Shown: positions 8,507-17,916 of the stretch, piece after piece
How positions within the stretch are numbered: position 1 is the first letter of the stretch
Layout: each line of letters opens with the position of its first letter
Origin: Deltaproteobacteria bacterium
Lineage (GTDB): Bacteria > Myxococcota > Kuafuiibacteriia > Kuafuiibacteriales > Kuafuiibacteriaceae
Reading direction: 5' to 3'
DNA length: 64,000 nt
Assembly (NCBI GenBank): GCA_016703535.1
Contig: JADJBV010000001.1
Coordinates: forward strand, 248,001-312,000
Made by a program: the position numbers and the translations under genes
The notes under the pieces: generated by a model
What the model saw: only the letters and a program-made list of their open reading frames with translations
The model's database searches: none
What the model was told of the DNA's origin: nothing

Positions 8507-9037
8507 ATGCGGGGCTTTACGTTGATCGAGCTGATGATCGTCGTCGCGATCCTCGGCATCCTCGCGGCTCTCGCGATCCCCAACTACGTCCATTACACGA
8601 TGCGGGCCCGCCAGACGGAAGCCACCACGATGCTGGGTAGCATCCGGGCGCGTCAGATCTCTTTCTACTCGACGTGGGATTGTTTCGTCGTCGCCGCGCC
8701 AAACCCGCCCGCCTTCCCGTCCGGCTCCGGAGCGAACTGGGTGGTGGCGCCTCCAACGCCCGGCAACCCATGCCAGGTCGGCGGACACACGTTCACTGAT
8801 CTCGACATGCGCCCCAACTCCACGCTGCTGCACTATCAGTATGCATGTGCGATCAACGCAACCCGTACTGAGTACTCCTGTAACGCTCGCGGAGACCTCG
8901 ATAGCGACGGGCAGATCTTCGAGATGCTGATGTGCACTGACAACGCTGGCGGTGGCCTGGCCCCGCCCAGCCCCACGGCGGCGTCAGCCTGTGGCTTCCC
9001 ATTCGAAATCCACCGCGTGTCGATCGCGCGCTACTGA
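8507..9037 (+). CDS. Second type IV pilin-like protein
   Basis: A 176-residue pilin-like protein with helix FTLIELMIVVAILGILAALA and Glu5 conserved. If the ATG at 8507 is used, the leader is only Met-Arg-Gly; a GTG at 8477 would give a 13-residue basic leader, so the start is unsure. The globular domain differs from the major pilin but keeps a DLDSDG loop followed by a CTDN motif, matching DLDTDG and CTDG in the neighbour; the two probably arose by duplication. It is divergent from pilA and runs into the ABC transporter genes with a 42-base gap. It may be a minor pilin, an alternative major pilin or a pseudopilin. No sigma-54 site was found upstream. Confidence 0.85.
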   Translation: MRGFTLIELMIVVAILGILAALAIPNYVHYTMRARQTEATTMLGSIRARQISFYSTWDCFVVAAPNPPAFPSGSGANWVVAPPTPGNPCQVGGHTFTDLDMRPNSTLLHYQYACAINATRTEYSCNARGDLDSDGQIFEMLMCTDNAGGGLAPPSPTAASACGFPFEIHRVSIARY

Positions 9038-9079
9038 CGCAAATTTGAACTTGCCCGGGTGCTGTGGCATACAGGGCCC

Positions 9080-10048
<969 letters not shown>

Positions 10049-10051
10049 AAC

Positions 10052-10816
10052 ATGAACTCGATCTGGCGCATCGCGACCAACACGCTCCGGCAGACCGTCC
10101 GGGAGCGTTTGTTCTTCAACATCCTGATCTTCGGCCTGGCGATGATCCTGCTTTCGCTGGTGGTGGGCAACCTGACCTATGGTTCCATCTTTCGAGTTGT
10201 CCGCAGCATAGGCCTCACAGGCGTCACCCTGGCTGTTGACCTGATTGCGCTCCTGGTCGCGGTCAGCCTTGTGCACCAGGAGATCGACCGTAAGACCCTC
10301 TTCGTCGTGTTGGTTCGGCCGATCGCGCGTTGGCAGTACATTGTCGGTCGCTATCTGGGGCTGATGTTGGCCGTCGGGTCAGCACTGGCGGGCTTTTCGG
10401 CGATCTACTTGTTGGCGGTGGTGATCGGCATGGGCACGCCGTCGAGCAAGGACGCCCTCGCGCTCCTGATGATCCTGCCCGAGGCCTCGGTGCTGGGCGC
10501 CTTCGGGATCATGTTGTCTTCGTTTTCGACGCCGACCCTTAGCGCGGGCGTCGGCCTTGGCTTCTGGATCGCCGCGACCGCCGTCGATGACTTCGTTCGC
10601 CTGACGGCCGATGCCCCCGATAGTCTAAAGGTCCTGGCTCGGGGCATCTATTATGCCCTCCCTGCCTTCGAACGTTTCGACTTTCGCCAAGCGGCGCTCT
10701 ACGACCTTCCAGTGGACGCAACTTTGGTGTTTTCGTCCGCTGCCTACGGGATCTGCTACGCTTTGGCACTCGTCTCCTTGGCCGCCTTGATCTTGTCGCG
10801 TCGCGAAATGGTTTAG
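10052..10816 (+). CDS. pilI: ABC-2 type permease, PilI-like
   Basis: A 254-residue integral membrane protein with about six hydrophobic segments (first near residues 20-45, last near 225-245), the usual topology of ABC-2 permeases. The family motif 'DRKTLFVVLVRPIARWQYIVG' near residues 75-95 is the conserved cytoplasmic stretch 'ekRTlelllakPisRweyvlGK'. It lies 3 bases after the ATPase gene and surely forms one transporter with it. Its stop overlaps the convergent DUF2807 gene by 4 bases. Confidence 0.8.
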   Translation: MNSIWRIATNTLRQTVRERLFFNILIFGLAMILLSLVVGNLTYGSIFRVVRSIGLTGVTLAVDLIALLVAVSLVHQEIDRKTLFVVLVRPIARWQYIVGRYLGLMLAVGSALAGFSAIYLLAVVIGMGTPSSKDALALLMILPEASVLGAFGIMLSSFSTPTLSAGVGLGFWIAATAVDDFVRLTADAPDSLKVLARGIYYALPAFERFDFRQAALYDLPVDATLVFSSAAYGICYALALVSLAALILSRREMV

Positions 10817-11433
10817 ACTTCGGTGGTCCCGACGCTGGCCAACCCCGAGAGCTTCGGCACCACCTGCTTGGGCCGACCTTGGTAGTCGACGTGAGAGACC
10901 CCGGAGGCGTCGACCCCTAAGCGTTCCCTGACGTTCACTTTGGCTTGGGAGCTGCCGTGGGCGCCGACCTCCACCCTTTGGGCCTCGAGGTTGTGGGCGT
11001 TGAGGGAGACGGCGCCGGTGAGGTGGGCCGAAAGTTCGGTGACCTTGCCGCCGAGGGTGATCTGGGAGGCGCCGCTGGCGGTCAGCTGGAAATGGGCACC
11101 CAACAGGGACGGGATGTTGACGGTATGAGCGCCGCTCAGGCTCAAGGACTCGACGGCCGGGAGCTCGATCAGCAGGTGGATCGGGCCGGAGCTGGGTTCG
11201 ACGCGGCCGATCTGGATCCGATCGGCCCTGGCGTCGACCCGAACTTGTTCCACGGGACCGAGGATGGTGAGGCGAGGGGTGGGGCTGGGCCGAACCTCGA
11301 TCGAGAAGGCGCCGCTGATCTCCAGGCGAGGGGCCGCCGGGAGGGAACGGACCGCCGCCGGGGCGGGAGACTCGAACAAAGGCACGGCCGAGAGGGTACC
11401 GAGGAACACCAGCGTCAAGGAGGGCGTGAACAT
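10813..11433 (-). CDS. DUF2807 (GIN-domain) exported protein
   Basis: A 206-residue secreted protein. It begins MFTPSLTLVFLGTLSAVPLF (signal peptide) and continues as a right-handed beta-solenoid-like repeat with hallmark phrases 'SGAHTVNI', 'TASGASQITLGG', 'GAVSLNAHNLEAQRVEVGAHGSSQAKVNV' and 'ASGVSHVDYQGRPKQV'. These match the putative auto-transporter adhesin head GIN domain (DUF2807). Such proteins are periplasmic or surface-exposed, often encoded beside sensors of envelope stress. ATG at 11433 is chosen because it starts the signal peptide; the in-frame stretch upstream to 11580 has non-coding composition. Function is unknown. Confidence 0.8.
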   Translation of the reverse strand: MFTPSLTLVFLGTLSAVPLFESPAPAAVRSLPAAPRLEISGAFSIEVRPSPTPRLTILGPVEQVRVDARADRIQIGRVEPSSGPIHLLIELPAVESLSLSGAHTVNIPSLLGAHFQLTASGASQITLGGKVTELSAHLTGAVSLNAHNLEAQRVEVGAHGSSQAKVNVRERLGVDASGVSHVDYQGRPKQVVPKLSGLASVGTTEV

Positions 11434-11607
11434 GGCGGGCACTAAAGCCAAGGTCGTGCCCAAGCCTGAGGGCCCGGAAGGACTCAGGATTTTGGCGGCC
11501 GTCGGCCCCCCCTGAAGGGCCCAGCTTGCGGTCGCCGCAGGCCCGAAGCTGCAGGCCTTTACGGGGACGTTACCCACCAAGGGGGCCCTGGGCCGTTAGA
11601 TGAGCCC

Positions 11608-12821
11608 ATGACGCCCAAACAACGAACCTTCACCCTCTTCCTGGCTGGCAGCGGTCTGTTGGCCGCCGCCTTGATGTTGGCGCCCAAAGCGCCGGCGCCC
11701 ATCCCGACCCCCATCCCCACTCCGCCCAGCCCGCTGGTGTTCGTGCCGCCGGTCGCGCCGCCCACGCCGCCGCCGGTGGATCCGCCGGTGTCCGTCAAAG
11801 AGGACCAACGGCCGCTGATCCAGATCGCCCTGTTGCTCGACAACAGCGGGAGCATGAGTGGCCTCCTCGAGCAGGCCAAGTCCCAGCTCTGGCACTTGGT
11901 CAACCAACTTTCAGAGGCCAAGAAGGGTGGTCAACGGCCGCGCATCGAGTTGGCCCTCTACGAATACGGGGAGCGGCCCAGGCGCCTGGTCGACTTCACC
12001 ACTGAACTCGACCTGGTGTCCGAGGCTTTGTTCGGCCTCCAGATCCGGGGCGGCGACGAGTGGTGTGGCCGCACCATCGCCGACGCCTTGGAGAACCTGC
12101 GGTGGTCCAAAAACCGAGACGTGATGAAGGTGATCTTCATCGCCGGCAATGAACCCTTCGACCAAGGTGATCTGGCGCCGTCCCTCGCCGTGCAGCGGGC
12201 CCGGGATCGGGGCATCACGGTCAACACCATCTACTGCGGAGATGGGCGCTCGGAGGAGGCCAGGGTTGGAAGACCGGCGCGGTGTTGGCCCAGGGCCGCT
12301 TCTTGACCATCGACCACAACCATCAGGTGGCGGAGGTCGTCGCGCCCCAAGACGAGGCCTTGGCCCGTTTGGGTGTGGAGATCAACACCACCTACATCCC
12401 CTACGGCCACGAAGGAAAGGCCGGCGCCGAACGGCAGATGGCCCAAGACAACAACTCCCAAGGTTATGGCCTGGGCAACTTCTCGCAGCGGGCGATCTCC
12501 AAGGCCTCGGCGGTCTACCACAACCCGAGCTGGGAGCTGGTCGACGCCCTGAAGGACGGGCGGGTGCAGCTCGGTGAACTCAAGGAAGAGTCGCTGCCCG
12601 AGCCGATGAAAAACATGAACCCCGAAGAACGGGCCGGCTACGTCAAAGAGCAGGCCAAAAAGCGGGGTGAGCTGCAGGCCGAGATCCGCCGCCTGACCGC
12701 CGAACGACAGGCCTTCCTCGATCAGAACAAACAAGAGGCCGGCCCGACCTCTTTGGACGTGGCGATGCTCGAGGCCGTGCGGGGCTTGGCGACCCGTCAC
12801 GGCTTTGAGCTGGGCCGATGA
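11608..12821 (+). pseudogene. VWA-domain protein interrupted by a one-base frameshift
   Basis: Two reading frames together encode one protein. The first (11608-12306) has a signal anchor, a Pro-rich linker and a von Willebrand A domain with MIDAS motif DNSGS at residue 78 and 'GGDEWCGRTIADAL'. Near 12263 it runs into junk (ARVGRPARCW) while a second frame picks up with ...GWKTGAVLAQGRFLTIDHNHQ and continues to 12821. One missing G in the GGG run at 12263-12265 would restore a 404-residue protein (gcc agg ggt tgg aag). The C-terminal part is a helical, Lys/Glu-rich region after an NPSWELVDALKDG motif. The flanking frames have intact coding bias, so this is either a recent mutation or a base-call error. 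The product is probably membrane-anchored in the periplasm. Confidence 0.8.
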
Positions 12822-12827
12822 TAGAGT
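12822..12827 (+). promoter_or_regulatory. Putative -10 box for leaderless mRNA (response regulator)
   Basis: TAGAGT begins right after the stop codon of the VWA gene and ends 6 bases before the ATG at 12834, so the two-component pair could be transcribed on its own. Confidence 0.45.
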
Positions 12828-12833
12828 GCACCC

Positions 12834-13541
12834 ATGCCGAAGCGAAGGATCCTGGTGGTCGAGGACGATGCCGCGGTGCGGGAGGGCTTGGTGGACGCCC
12901 TCTCTTTCGAGGGCTACCAAGTCCTGGAGGCCGGGACCTTCAAAGAGGCGGTGCGGGTCGGGGTCGAGGCCGGCTACGACCTGTTGATGTTGGATCTGGT
13001 GTTGCCGGGGGGGGATGGGCTGGACGTGTTGGCCGAGGTGCGGCTGGCTCGGCCCACCACCCCGGTGATCATCTTGACGGCCCGAGGCCAAGAGCAAGAT
13101 CGGGTGGCGGGCCTGAAGTTGGGCGCCGACGACTACGTGCAGAAGCCCTTCAGCATCAAGGAGCTGTTGGCCCGGGTCGAGGCGGTGTTGCGGCGATCGG
13201 CGGAGCGCCCGGTCGACGTCACCATGGTCCAGTTCCCCGGCGGGGTGGCGGACCTGGCCCGATCGCAAGTTGTCTTGCCGGACGGATCCAAGGTGGAGCT
13301 TTCGGAGAAGGAGGTCGCGCTCCTCCGTTATCTGGCCATGCACCCGGGGCGGGTGATCACCCGGGATGAGCTGTTGGCTCGGGTCTGGCGGTTGCCTTCG
13401 GCCAACGTGCGGACCCGGACCATCGACATGCACGTGGTGCGTTTGCGGGAAAAGTTGGGCGATGACGCCGAGGCGCCGCGGATCATCGAGACCGTGCGGG
13501 GCAAGGGCTACGTCTTCAACGGGGAGGTCCAACGGTCGTGA
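12834..13541 (+). CDS. OmpR-family response regulator
   Basis: A 235-residue DNA-binding response regulator. The receiver domain (1-120) has the acidic pair at E10-D11, phospho-acceptor Asp54 in MLDLVLPGGDG, the Thr in ILTARG and Lys in VQKPFS. The C-terminal winged helix (about 130-232) has the OmpR/PhoB pattern 'LSEKEVALLRYLAMHPGRVITRDELLARVW' and 'VVRLREKLGDD..PRIIETVRGKGYVF'. It overlaps the histidine kinase start in GTGA, so the two proteins are a cognate pair. The upstream VWA gene may be its functional partner or target. Confidence 0.92.
   Translation: MPKRRILVVEDDAAVREGLVDALSFEGYQVLEAGTFKEAVRVGVEAGYDLLMLDLVLPGGDGLDVLAEVRLARPTTPVIILTARGQEQDRVAGLKLGADDYVQKPFSIKELLARVEAVLRRSAERPVDVTMVQFPGGVADLARSQVVLPDGSKVELSEKEVALLRYLAMHPGRVITRDELLARVWRLPSANVRTRTIDMHVVRLREKLGDDAEAPRIIETVRGKGYVFNGEVQRS
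13265..13278. repeat. GCAAG-N4-CTTGC palindrome
   Basis: GCAAG TTGT CTTGC inside the response regulator gene. Confidence 0.6.
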
Positions 13542-15298
13542 GCCCGAAGCGCCTTTATCTCCTGGCCGGCTTGGCCTTGGCGGTGGCCTTTTTTGCGGTG
13601 GTCTACCTGTCCCGGATCACGCTGCGCCAAGATCGGGCCCGCCAAGAGGCGCGCCAAGCCGCCGAGGCCGAAGAGAACGTGCGGCTCGGGCTTTGGCGCC
13701 TGGACTCGGAGATGGCCGCCCTGATCGCCGCGGAAAACGCGCGGCCGTACTTCGACTATGGCGCCTTTTACGCGCTGGATCGGACCTACGCCGAGATGGT
13801 CGACGGCGCGGCCCAAAGTGCCCAGCGGGTGCCTTCTCCGCTGCTCTTGGCGATGCCGCCCGGGATCCAGCTCCACTTTCAGCTCGAGCCCGAGGGCCGC
13901 TTGAGTTCGCCCCAGGTCCCGGTCGGCGCCCTCCACGAAAAGGCCCTGAAGGTGGTGGGCCAGGAGCAGCTGGGGCCCTACGCCCAACGCCTCGCCAAGT
14001 TGGCCCAACGTTTTGGGCCCGGGGCCCTCGACGAACTTCGGGGGGACTGGCAGCGCCAACAGGCCGAGGCGGAGCCGATCTTGGACAACAACAACGCTCC
14101 GCAAGGTAGCGCCGCCTTCGTGCAGAACGTGAAGAACGCGGTGGAGCTCAGCCAACGGGCCAAGAGTGTGCGCCGGGCCTCCAACTACAACCCGAGCTAC
14201 GAAGGGGTGGAGCAGCAGATCAAAGAGGTGGTGGTGGCCCGGGCGGTGCCGGTCCCCGAAGGGGCGATGGTGCCGATCTGGCGCGACGGCGAGCTGTTTT
14301 TGGTGCGTTCGGTCCGGGTCGGAGAACGCCGTTTGTTGCAGGGGTGTTGGCTCGACTGGGCGCAGTTGTCGCTCCAACTCAAGGCCGCGGTGGTCGACAT
14401 CTTGCCCGGGGCTCAGCTCCGGCCGGCCGGGCCTCAGGATCGTCGTTCCTCTCGGATCTTGGCCTCTTTGCCGGTGATCCTCGAGCCCGGCCCGCCGCTT
14501 TTGGTTCCCTACGACGACGAGGCGGTGGGGGTCTGGTTGGCCTTGGCGGTGGCCTGGTCGGGGGTGTTGCTCTCGACGGTGGCGGTGTTGGCCCTCTTGT
14601 TCGGGGCGGTCTCCTTGGGCGAACGACGGGCGGTGTTCGTCTCGGCCGTGACCCACGAGCTGCGGACCCCACTCACCACCTTCCGGATGTACGCCGACAT
14701 GTTGGCCGACGGCATGGTCAAAGATCCCCACAAGGCTCAGCGTTACCTGGAGACCCTGCGCCGAGAAGCGGTGCGCCTGGGGCACTTGGTGGAGAACGTG
14801 TTGGCCTACTCCCGCATCGAAAGGGGCCGCGCTTCGGCGCCCCCCGAGACCATCGACACCCAGACCTTGTTCCAGCGATTTGCAAGTCGCCTTGCGGATC
14901 GGGCCGCCGAGGCCAAGATGGAGCTGGTGGTGGAGCCCGGATCGGCCCGGGTGCACGTGGACGTGTCGGCGGTCGAGCAGATCTTGTTCAACCTGGTCGA
15001 CAACGCCGGCAAATACGCTCAAGGGGCGACGGATCGCCGCATCCACCTGGTGGCCGAGGACCACGGCCGTAAGGTGTTGATCACCATCTCCGACCACGGG
15101 CCGGGGATCTCGCGGGAAGATCGGCGGGGGTTGTTTTCGCCGTTCTCCAAATCGGCCCAGCGGGCGGCCTTGTCGGCGCCGGGGGTGGGTTTGGGCCTGG
15201 CCCTGAGCCGGCGGCTGGCCGAGGCGATGGGCGGGAGGTTGGACTACGCCGGGAGCGAAGCAGGCGCGCGTTTTGTGCTCACGCTCCCGGCGGCCTGA
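13538..15298 (+). CDS. Sensor histidine kinase with large periplasmic domain
   Basis: A 586-residue membrane sensor. TM1 is at about residues 5-25, then a periplasmic domain of roughly 300 residues without a family I recognise, TM2 at about 330-352 and no clear HAMP. The H-box FVSAVTHELRTPL places the phospho-acceptor at His373; N-box LVDNAGKYAQG, G1 ISDHGPGISREDRRGLFSPFSKS and G2 GVGLGLALSRRLAEAMGG are all intact. The short loop between TM2 and the H-box is unusual for the OmpR-partner class, which normally has a HAMP linker. It is coupled to the regulator by a 4-base overlap. Confidence 0.9.
   Translation: MSPKRLYLLAGLALAVAFFAVVYLSRITLRQDRARQEARQAAEAEENVRLGLWRLDSEMAALIAAENARPYFDYGAFYALDRTYAEMVDGAAQSAQRVPSPLLLAMPPGIQLHFQLEPEGRLSSPQVPVGALHEKALKVVGQEQLGPYAQRLAKLAQRFGPGALDELRGDWQRQQAEAEPILDNNNAPQGSAAFVQNVKNAVELSQRAKSVRRASNYNPSYEGVEQQIKEVVVARAVPVPEGAMVPIWRDGELFLVRSVRVGERRLLQGCWLDWAQLSLQLKAAVVDILPGAQLRPAGPQDRRSSRILASLPVILEPGPPLLVPYDDEAVGVWLALAVAWSGVLLSTVAVLALLFGAVSLGERRAVFVSAVTHELRTPLTTFRMYADMLADGMVKDPHKAQRYLETLRREAVRLGHLVENVLAYSRIERGRASAPPETIDTQTLFQRFASRLADRAAEAKMELVVEPGSARVHVDVSAVEQILFNLVDNAGKYAQGATDRRIHLVAEDHGRKVLITISDHGPGISREDRRGLFSPFSKSAQRAALSAPGVGLGLALSRRLAEAMGGRLDYAGSEAGARFVLTLPAA
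14882..14895. repeat. GCAAG-N4-CTTGC palindrome
   Basis: GCAAG TCGC CTTGC inside the histidine kinase gene, between the H-box and N-box coding regions. Confidence 0.6.
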
Positions 15299-15306
15299 AC
15301 ACGCTG

Positions 15307-16026
15307 TTAAGGTTCGATGCAGCCGCAGCCGCAGGCGTCGTTGAAGGCCTGGCAGTCGGGGGGGCAGGTGAAGCTGATCTGAGCGCAGATCGCCGGATCG
15401 TCACCCAGGTAGTGCACCTTCGGATCGTCTCGGGCCGGGCACACCGGCTCGTTCGGACCTTCGATGCAGCCACAACCACACTCGTCGTTGAACTGGGTGC
15501 AGCCCGCCGGGCAGGTGAACTGGATCTGGGCGCAGACCGAAGGATCGTCGCCCAAGTAGTGCACGTTGGCGTTGTTGGGATCGGGGCACACCGGCGCCGG
15601 CGGGACCTGACAACCGCAGCCACACTCCGAGTCGAAGCGCTCTTGGTCGGTGGGACAGGTGAAGCTGACGGTCAGGCAGACCTTTCGATCCCGGCTGACG
15701 TAGAAGTGATCGTTGGCGCTCTCTTCGCAAGTGGGGGGCGGCGGCTCTGGCAACACACATCCACAACCACACTCGGCCCGGAAGGGTTCGTAGCCTTCGG
15801 GGCAAGTATATTCAATAGATGCACAGGCCGAGTCGTTGGCGCCCAAAAACAGGGCTCGGTCCGAGTCCGGGCAGGGATCGTTGCCCTGGCCGGCGTCGGG
15901 GACCTCACAACCGGAGCAGGAGTCATCGTCCCAGTCCCAGTCATCGTCGTCGTCGTGCCACTCCGCGACGCAGGCGGGCGCGAGGAGGAAGGTGAGGAGA
16001 GGGAGATAGGAATGGGCTCGCTTCAT
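15307..16026 (-). CDS. Lipoprotein with four tandem Cys-rich repeats
   Basis: A 239-residue lipoprotein: MKRAHSYLPLL, lipobox LAPAC at residue 19, an acidic Asp/Trp tract (DDDDDWDWDDDS), then four tandem repeats of about 50 residues ending in ECGCGC or ACGCGC. Each repeat has the form 'CP...[HY]LG.D.S.CA.I.FTCP.G...F..ECGCGC', giving seven regularly placed Cys per unit. Repeats 3 and 4 are nearly identical (VHYLGDDPSVCAQIQFTCP against VHYLGDDPAICAQISFTCP), so duplication is recent. The Cys-Gly-Cys-Gly-Cys clusters and acidic tract suggest metal binding or a disulfide rod; this is inference. It shares an upstream motif with the sigma-factor operon 2 kb away and is probably co-regulated with it. 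Confidence 0.8.
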   Translation of the reverse strand: MKRAHSYLPLLTFLLAPACVAEWHDDDDDWDWDDDSCSGCEVPDAGQGNDPCPDSDRALFLGANDSACASIEYTCPEGYEPFRAECGCGCVLPEPPPPTCEESANDHFYVSRDRKVCLTVSFTCPTDQERFDSECGCGCQVPPAPVCPDPNNANVHYLGDDPSVCAQIQFTCPAGCTQFNDECGCGCIEGPNEPVCPARDDPKVHYLGDDPAICAQISFTCPPDCQAFNDACGCGCIEP

Positions 16027-16028
16027 GG

Positions 16029-16061
16029 CCCCGTTCGTTGGTGGTGGGGTGCCTCTTTATG
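16029..16061 (-). promoter_or_regulatory. Shared ECF-type promoter motif, copy B
   Basis: On the minus strand TTCATAAAG, 14 bases and CAACGAACGGGG sit 2 bases before the ATG of the Cys-rich lipoprotein. The same two blocks with the same 14-base spacing lie before the first gene of the sigma-factor operon (18879-18911). The GGGG is too close to the ATG to be a ribosome-binding site, so the blocks probably are promoter elements giving a leaderless mRNA. Confidence 0.6.
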
Positions 16062-16084
16062 AATCGAAGTGCAGGTGAGCGCTG

Positions 16085-17359
16085 TTACTCCGCGCAAAGG
16101 TGGCGGGTGGCCTTCTGCTCCAGCTCGGCGGCCGGGACCTGGCCCTCGAGTTGCCCTAAACAACGACGGGCCTCGCAGCCGCCCATCAGATCGCAGCGGA
16201 GCATGGCGGCTTGTCGACCGATCTCCCCCCCGACTTGGGCCAACGCCTCCAGCTCGGGCCGGACCTCGTCTTGTCGCCCCAACTTCAGCCACAAGCGGGC
16301 CCGTTCGAAGCGGACCATCGCCGCCTGGGGTGGGGGCAGGCCACTCGCCAACACCCGATCGTAGAGCAACAAAGCCGGGCCACTTTCACCTCGGCGGATC
16401 AAGGCGTCGGCCTCCACCAGATCTTCCAGGACCCCCGGCCTCGGCGGCACCATGGCGACGGGCGGCGAACTCGGAGCCACGATCGGCGGCGCCACGGCGA
16501 CGGGCGGCGGGGTCGGAGCCGGGATCTTTGGCGCCTTGGGTGGAGCCACCTTGGGGGCCGGGACGAGCGGAGGTTCGGTCAAGAAGTCATCGGCCCGGTG
16601 TTCTTCGGTGGGACCTGGGCCCAGCGGCACCGGGTCGTCGGCGCCGACCTCCAGGGCTTCACCAGCGCCGATCTCCACCGGCGGTCCTTCGGCTTGACTC
16701 AGCTGGGCTTGCCCGGCGAGCACCCCGATCTTGGTGGGTGAACCCGGGACGATCTCTACGAACACCCTCGCCGTCGCGAACTCGACCGTGACGTCGGGCG
16801 CCTTCAAGTAGAGGCGTTGCCCCGGCGTCTGAAGGTCGAGGACCACAAACCCCCGGCTCATCTCGAGCTCGATCACCTTCGGGCCGCGGGATTGGGTGTG
16901 GCCGTCCCAGTCGGCGCTGGCCAACACTTTGAGCCCCCGCTCCAAAACCCGCCGCCGGACCGGCGCCGGTGGAGGTTGGGGTTCGGCGGCCAACTCCGGT
17001 GCGGGTGCCATCGTGATCGGAGGTGAAGGGAGGGGCGCGGGCGAACGGGACCACCACCCGAACACACCCAAGGCCGCCAAGGCCGCCGCCAAACCAAGGC
17101 CCAAAGCGCCCGGCCAACGTGGAGTCTGAGCGGCGTCCAAATAGGGGCCCAGCTGGGCCGCCATCCGATCCAGCTCGGCCTCGTCGACGGTCGGTTGCCA
17201 GGTTCGGGCCGCGTTCATGGCGGTGCCCAAACGAGTGGAGGCCTCGCGGCAGCGCGGGCAGCGGGCCAAGTGGGCCTCGACCAAGGCCTGCTTGAGGCCA
17301 ACCAGCTCCCCCAAGGCCCGATCCACGAGGAGCGGCTCGATGTCGCGGCACTCACTCAT
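16085..17359 (-). CDS. Anti-sigma factor with zf-HC2, FecR and C-terminal helical domains
   Basis: A 424-residue membrane protein. Residues 1-60 form a zf-HC2 anti-sigma domain (HLARCPRC, with Cys4). A membrane segment lies at about 83-103 (LGLGLAAALAALGVFGWW), then a FecR-like periplasmic domain at about 135-240 ('FVVLDLQTPGQRLYLKAPDVTVEFATARVFVEI'), a Pro/Ala-rich linker, and a C-terminal helical region of about 110 residues with TPR-like spacing and a Cys-rich patch. The start overlaps the sigma gene stop in ATGA. It should hold the sigma factor at the membrane and release it on a periplasmic cue. The C-terminal extension beyond FecR is unusual for short anti-sigma factors. Confidence 0.85.
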   Translation of the reverse strand: MSECRDIEPLLVDRALGELVGLKQALVEAHLARCPRCREASTRLGTAMNAARTWQPTVDEAELDRMAAQLGPYLDAAQTPRWPGALGLGLAAALAALGVFGWWSRSPAPLPSPPITMAPAPELAAEPQPPPAPVRRRVLERGLKVLASADWDGHTQSRGPKVIELEMSRGFVVLDLQTPGQRLYLKAPDVTVEFATARVFVEIVPGSPTKIGVLAGQAQLSQAEGPPVEIGAGEALEVGADDPVPLGPGPTEEHRADDFLTEPPLVPAPKVAPPKAPKIPAPTPPPVAVAPPIVAPSSPPVAMVPPRPGVLEDLVEADALIRRGESGPALLLYDRVLASGLPPPQAAMVRFERARLWLKLGRQDEVRPELEALAQVGGEIGRQAAMLRCDLMGGCEARRCLGQLEGQVPAAELEQKATRHLCAE

Positions 17360-17916
17360 GGGCTCACCTTTTGTAGCCGCACGGCGTTGGGGCCTTCTTC
17401 ACGAAAGTAGGTGGCGAGTTCGGCCCGCCCGAACTTGACCTGAGAGGCCACGGTCTGGAGGGGCCGCCCCAACATTTCGCTGACCTCTTTTAGGGTGTGG
17501 CCCTCGAGATCGTGGAGGATCACCGCAATTCGCTTTTTGGGATCCAGGGCCTCCAAGGCCTCGTAGAGCTGGCGGGTGGCCTGGGCTTGGATCGCGTCGG
17601 TCTCGGCGTTGCCATGGTCATGGGCCAACTCCTCGACATCCTCGACCTTCACTCGCACCCGGTTCTCTCGGTAGCGGAGGCGCATCTCTTGGTAGGCGAC
17701 GTTGAGGGTGATCCGATGGACCCAGGTCCGGAGTTGGGCCCGACCCGCGTAGCTCGGCAACGATCGCAACACCTCGACGAACACCGCCTGGAACACGTCG
17801 TCGATGTCGGCCCGAGGTCCGAAGACCCGACGCAGCAGCCGAGCCACCATCACCCGATGTTCGGCGACCACCTCCTCGGGTTTGGGCCGGCCGACCAGTC
17901 GATCGATCAAGGCCAT
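17356..17916 (-). CDS. ECF-family RNA polymerase sigma factor
   Basis: A 186-residue sigma-70 factor with only regions 2 and 4. Region 2: 'ADIDDVFQAVFVEVLRSLPSYAGRAQLRTWVHRITLNVA' (about 37-75), matching the ECF pattern 'DAEDLvQevFlrvwr...f.g...lrtWLyrIa.N'. Region 4: 'LEALDPKKRIAVILHDLEGHTLKEVSEMLGRPLQTVASQVKFGRAEL' (about 120-170). The ATG at 17916 lies inside the end of the upstream gene (10-base overlap), and the stop overlaps the anti-sigma start by 4 bases, so all three are one operon. Confidence 0.92.
   Translation of the reverse strand: MALIDRLVGRPKPEEVVAEHRVMVARLLRRVFGPRADIDDVFQAVFVEVLRSLPSYAGRAQLRTWVHRITLNVAYQEMRLRYRENRVRVKVEDVEELAHDHGNAETDAIQAQATRQLYEALEALDPKKRIAVILHDLEGHTLKEVSEMLGRPLQTVASQVKFGRAELATYFREEGPNAVRLQKVSP

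Noticed and set aside
9059..9079. A longer start for the PilH-like ATPase at GTG 9059
   Set aside because: The added residues (LWHTGP) do not fit the family N-terminus, and 9080 is as good a start codon.
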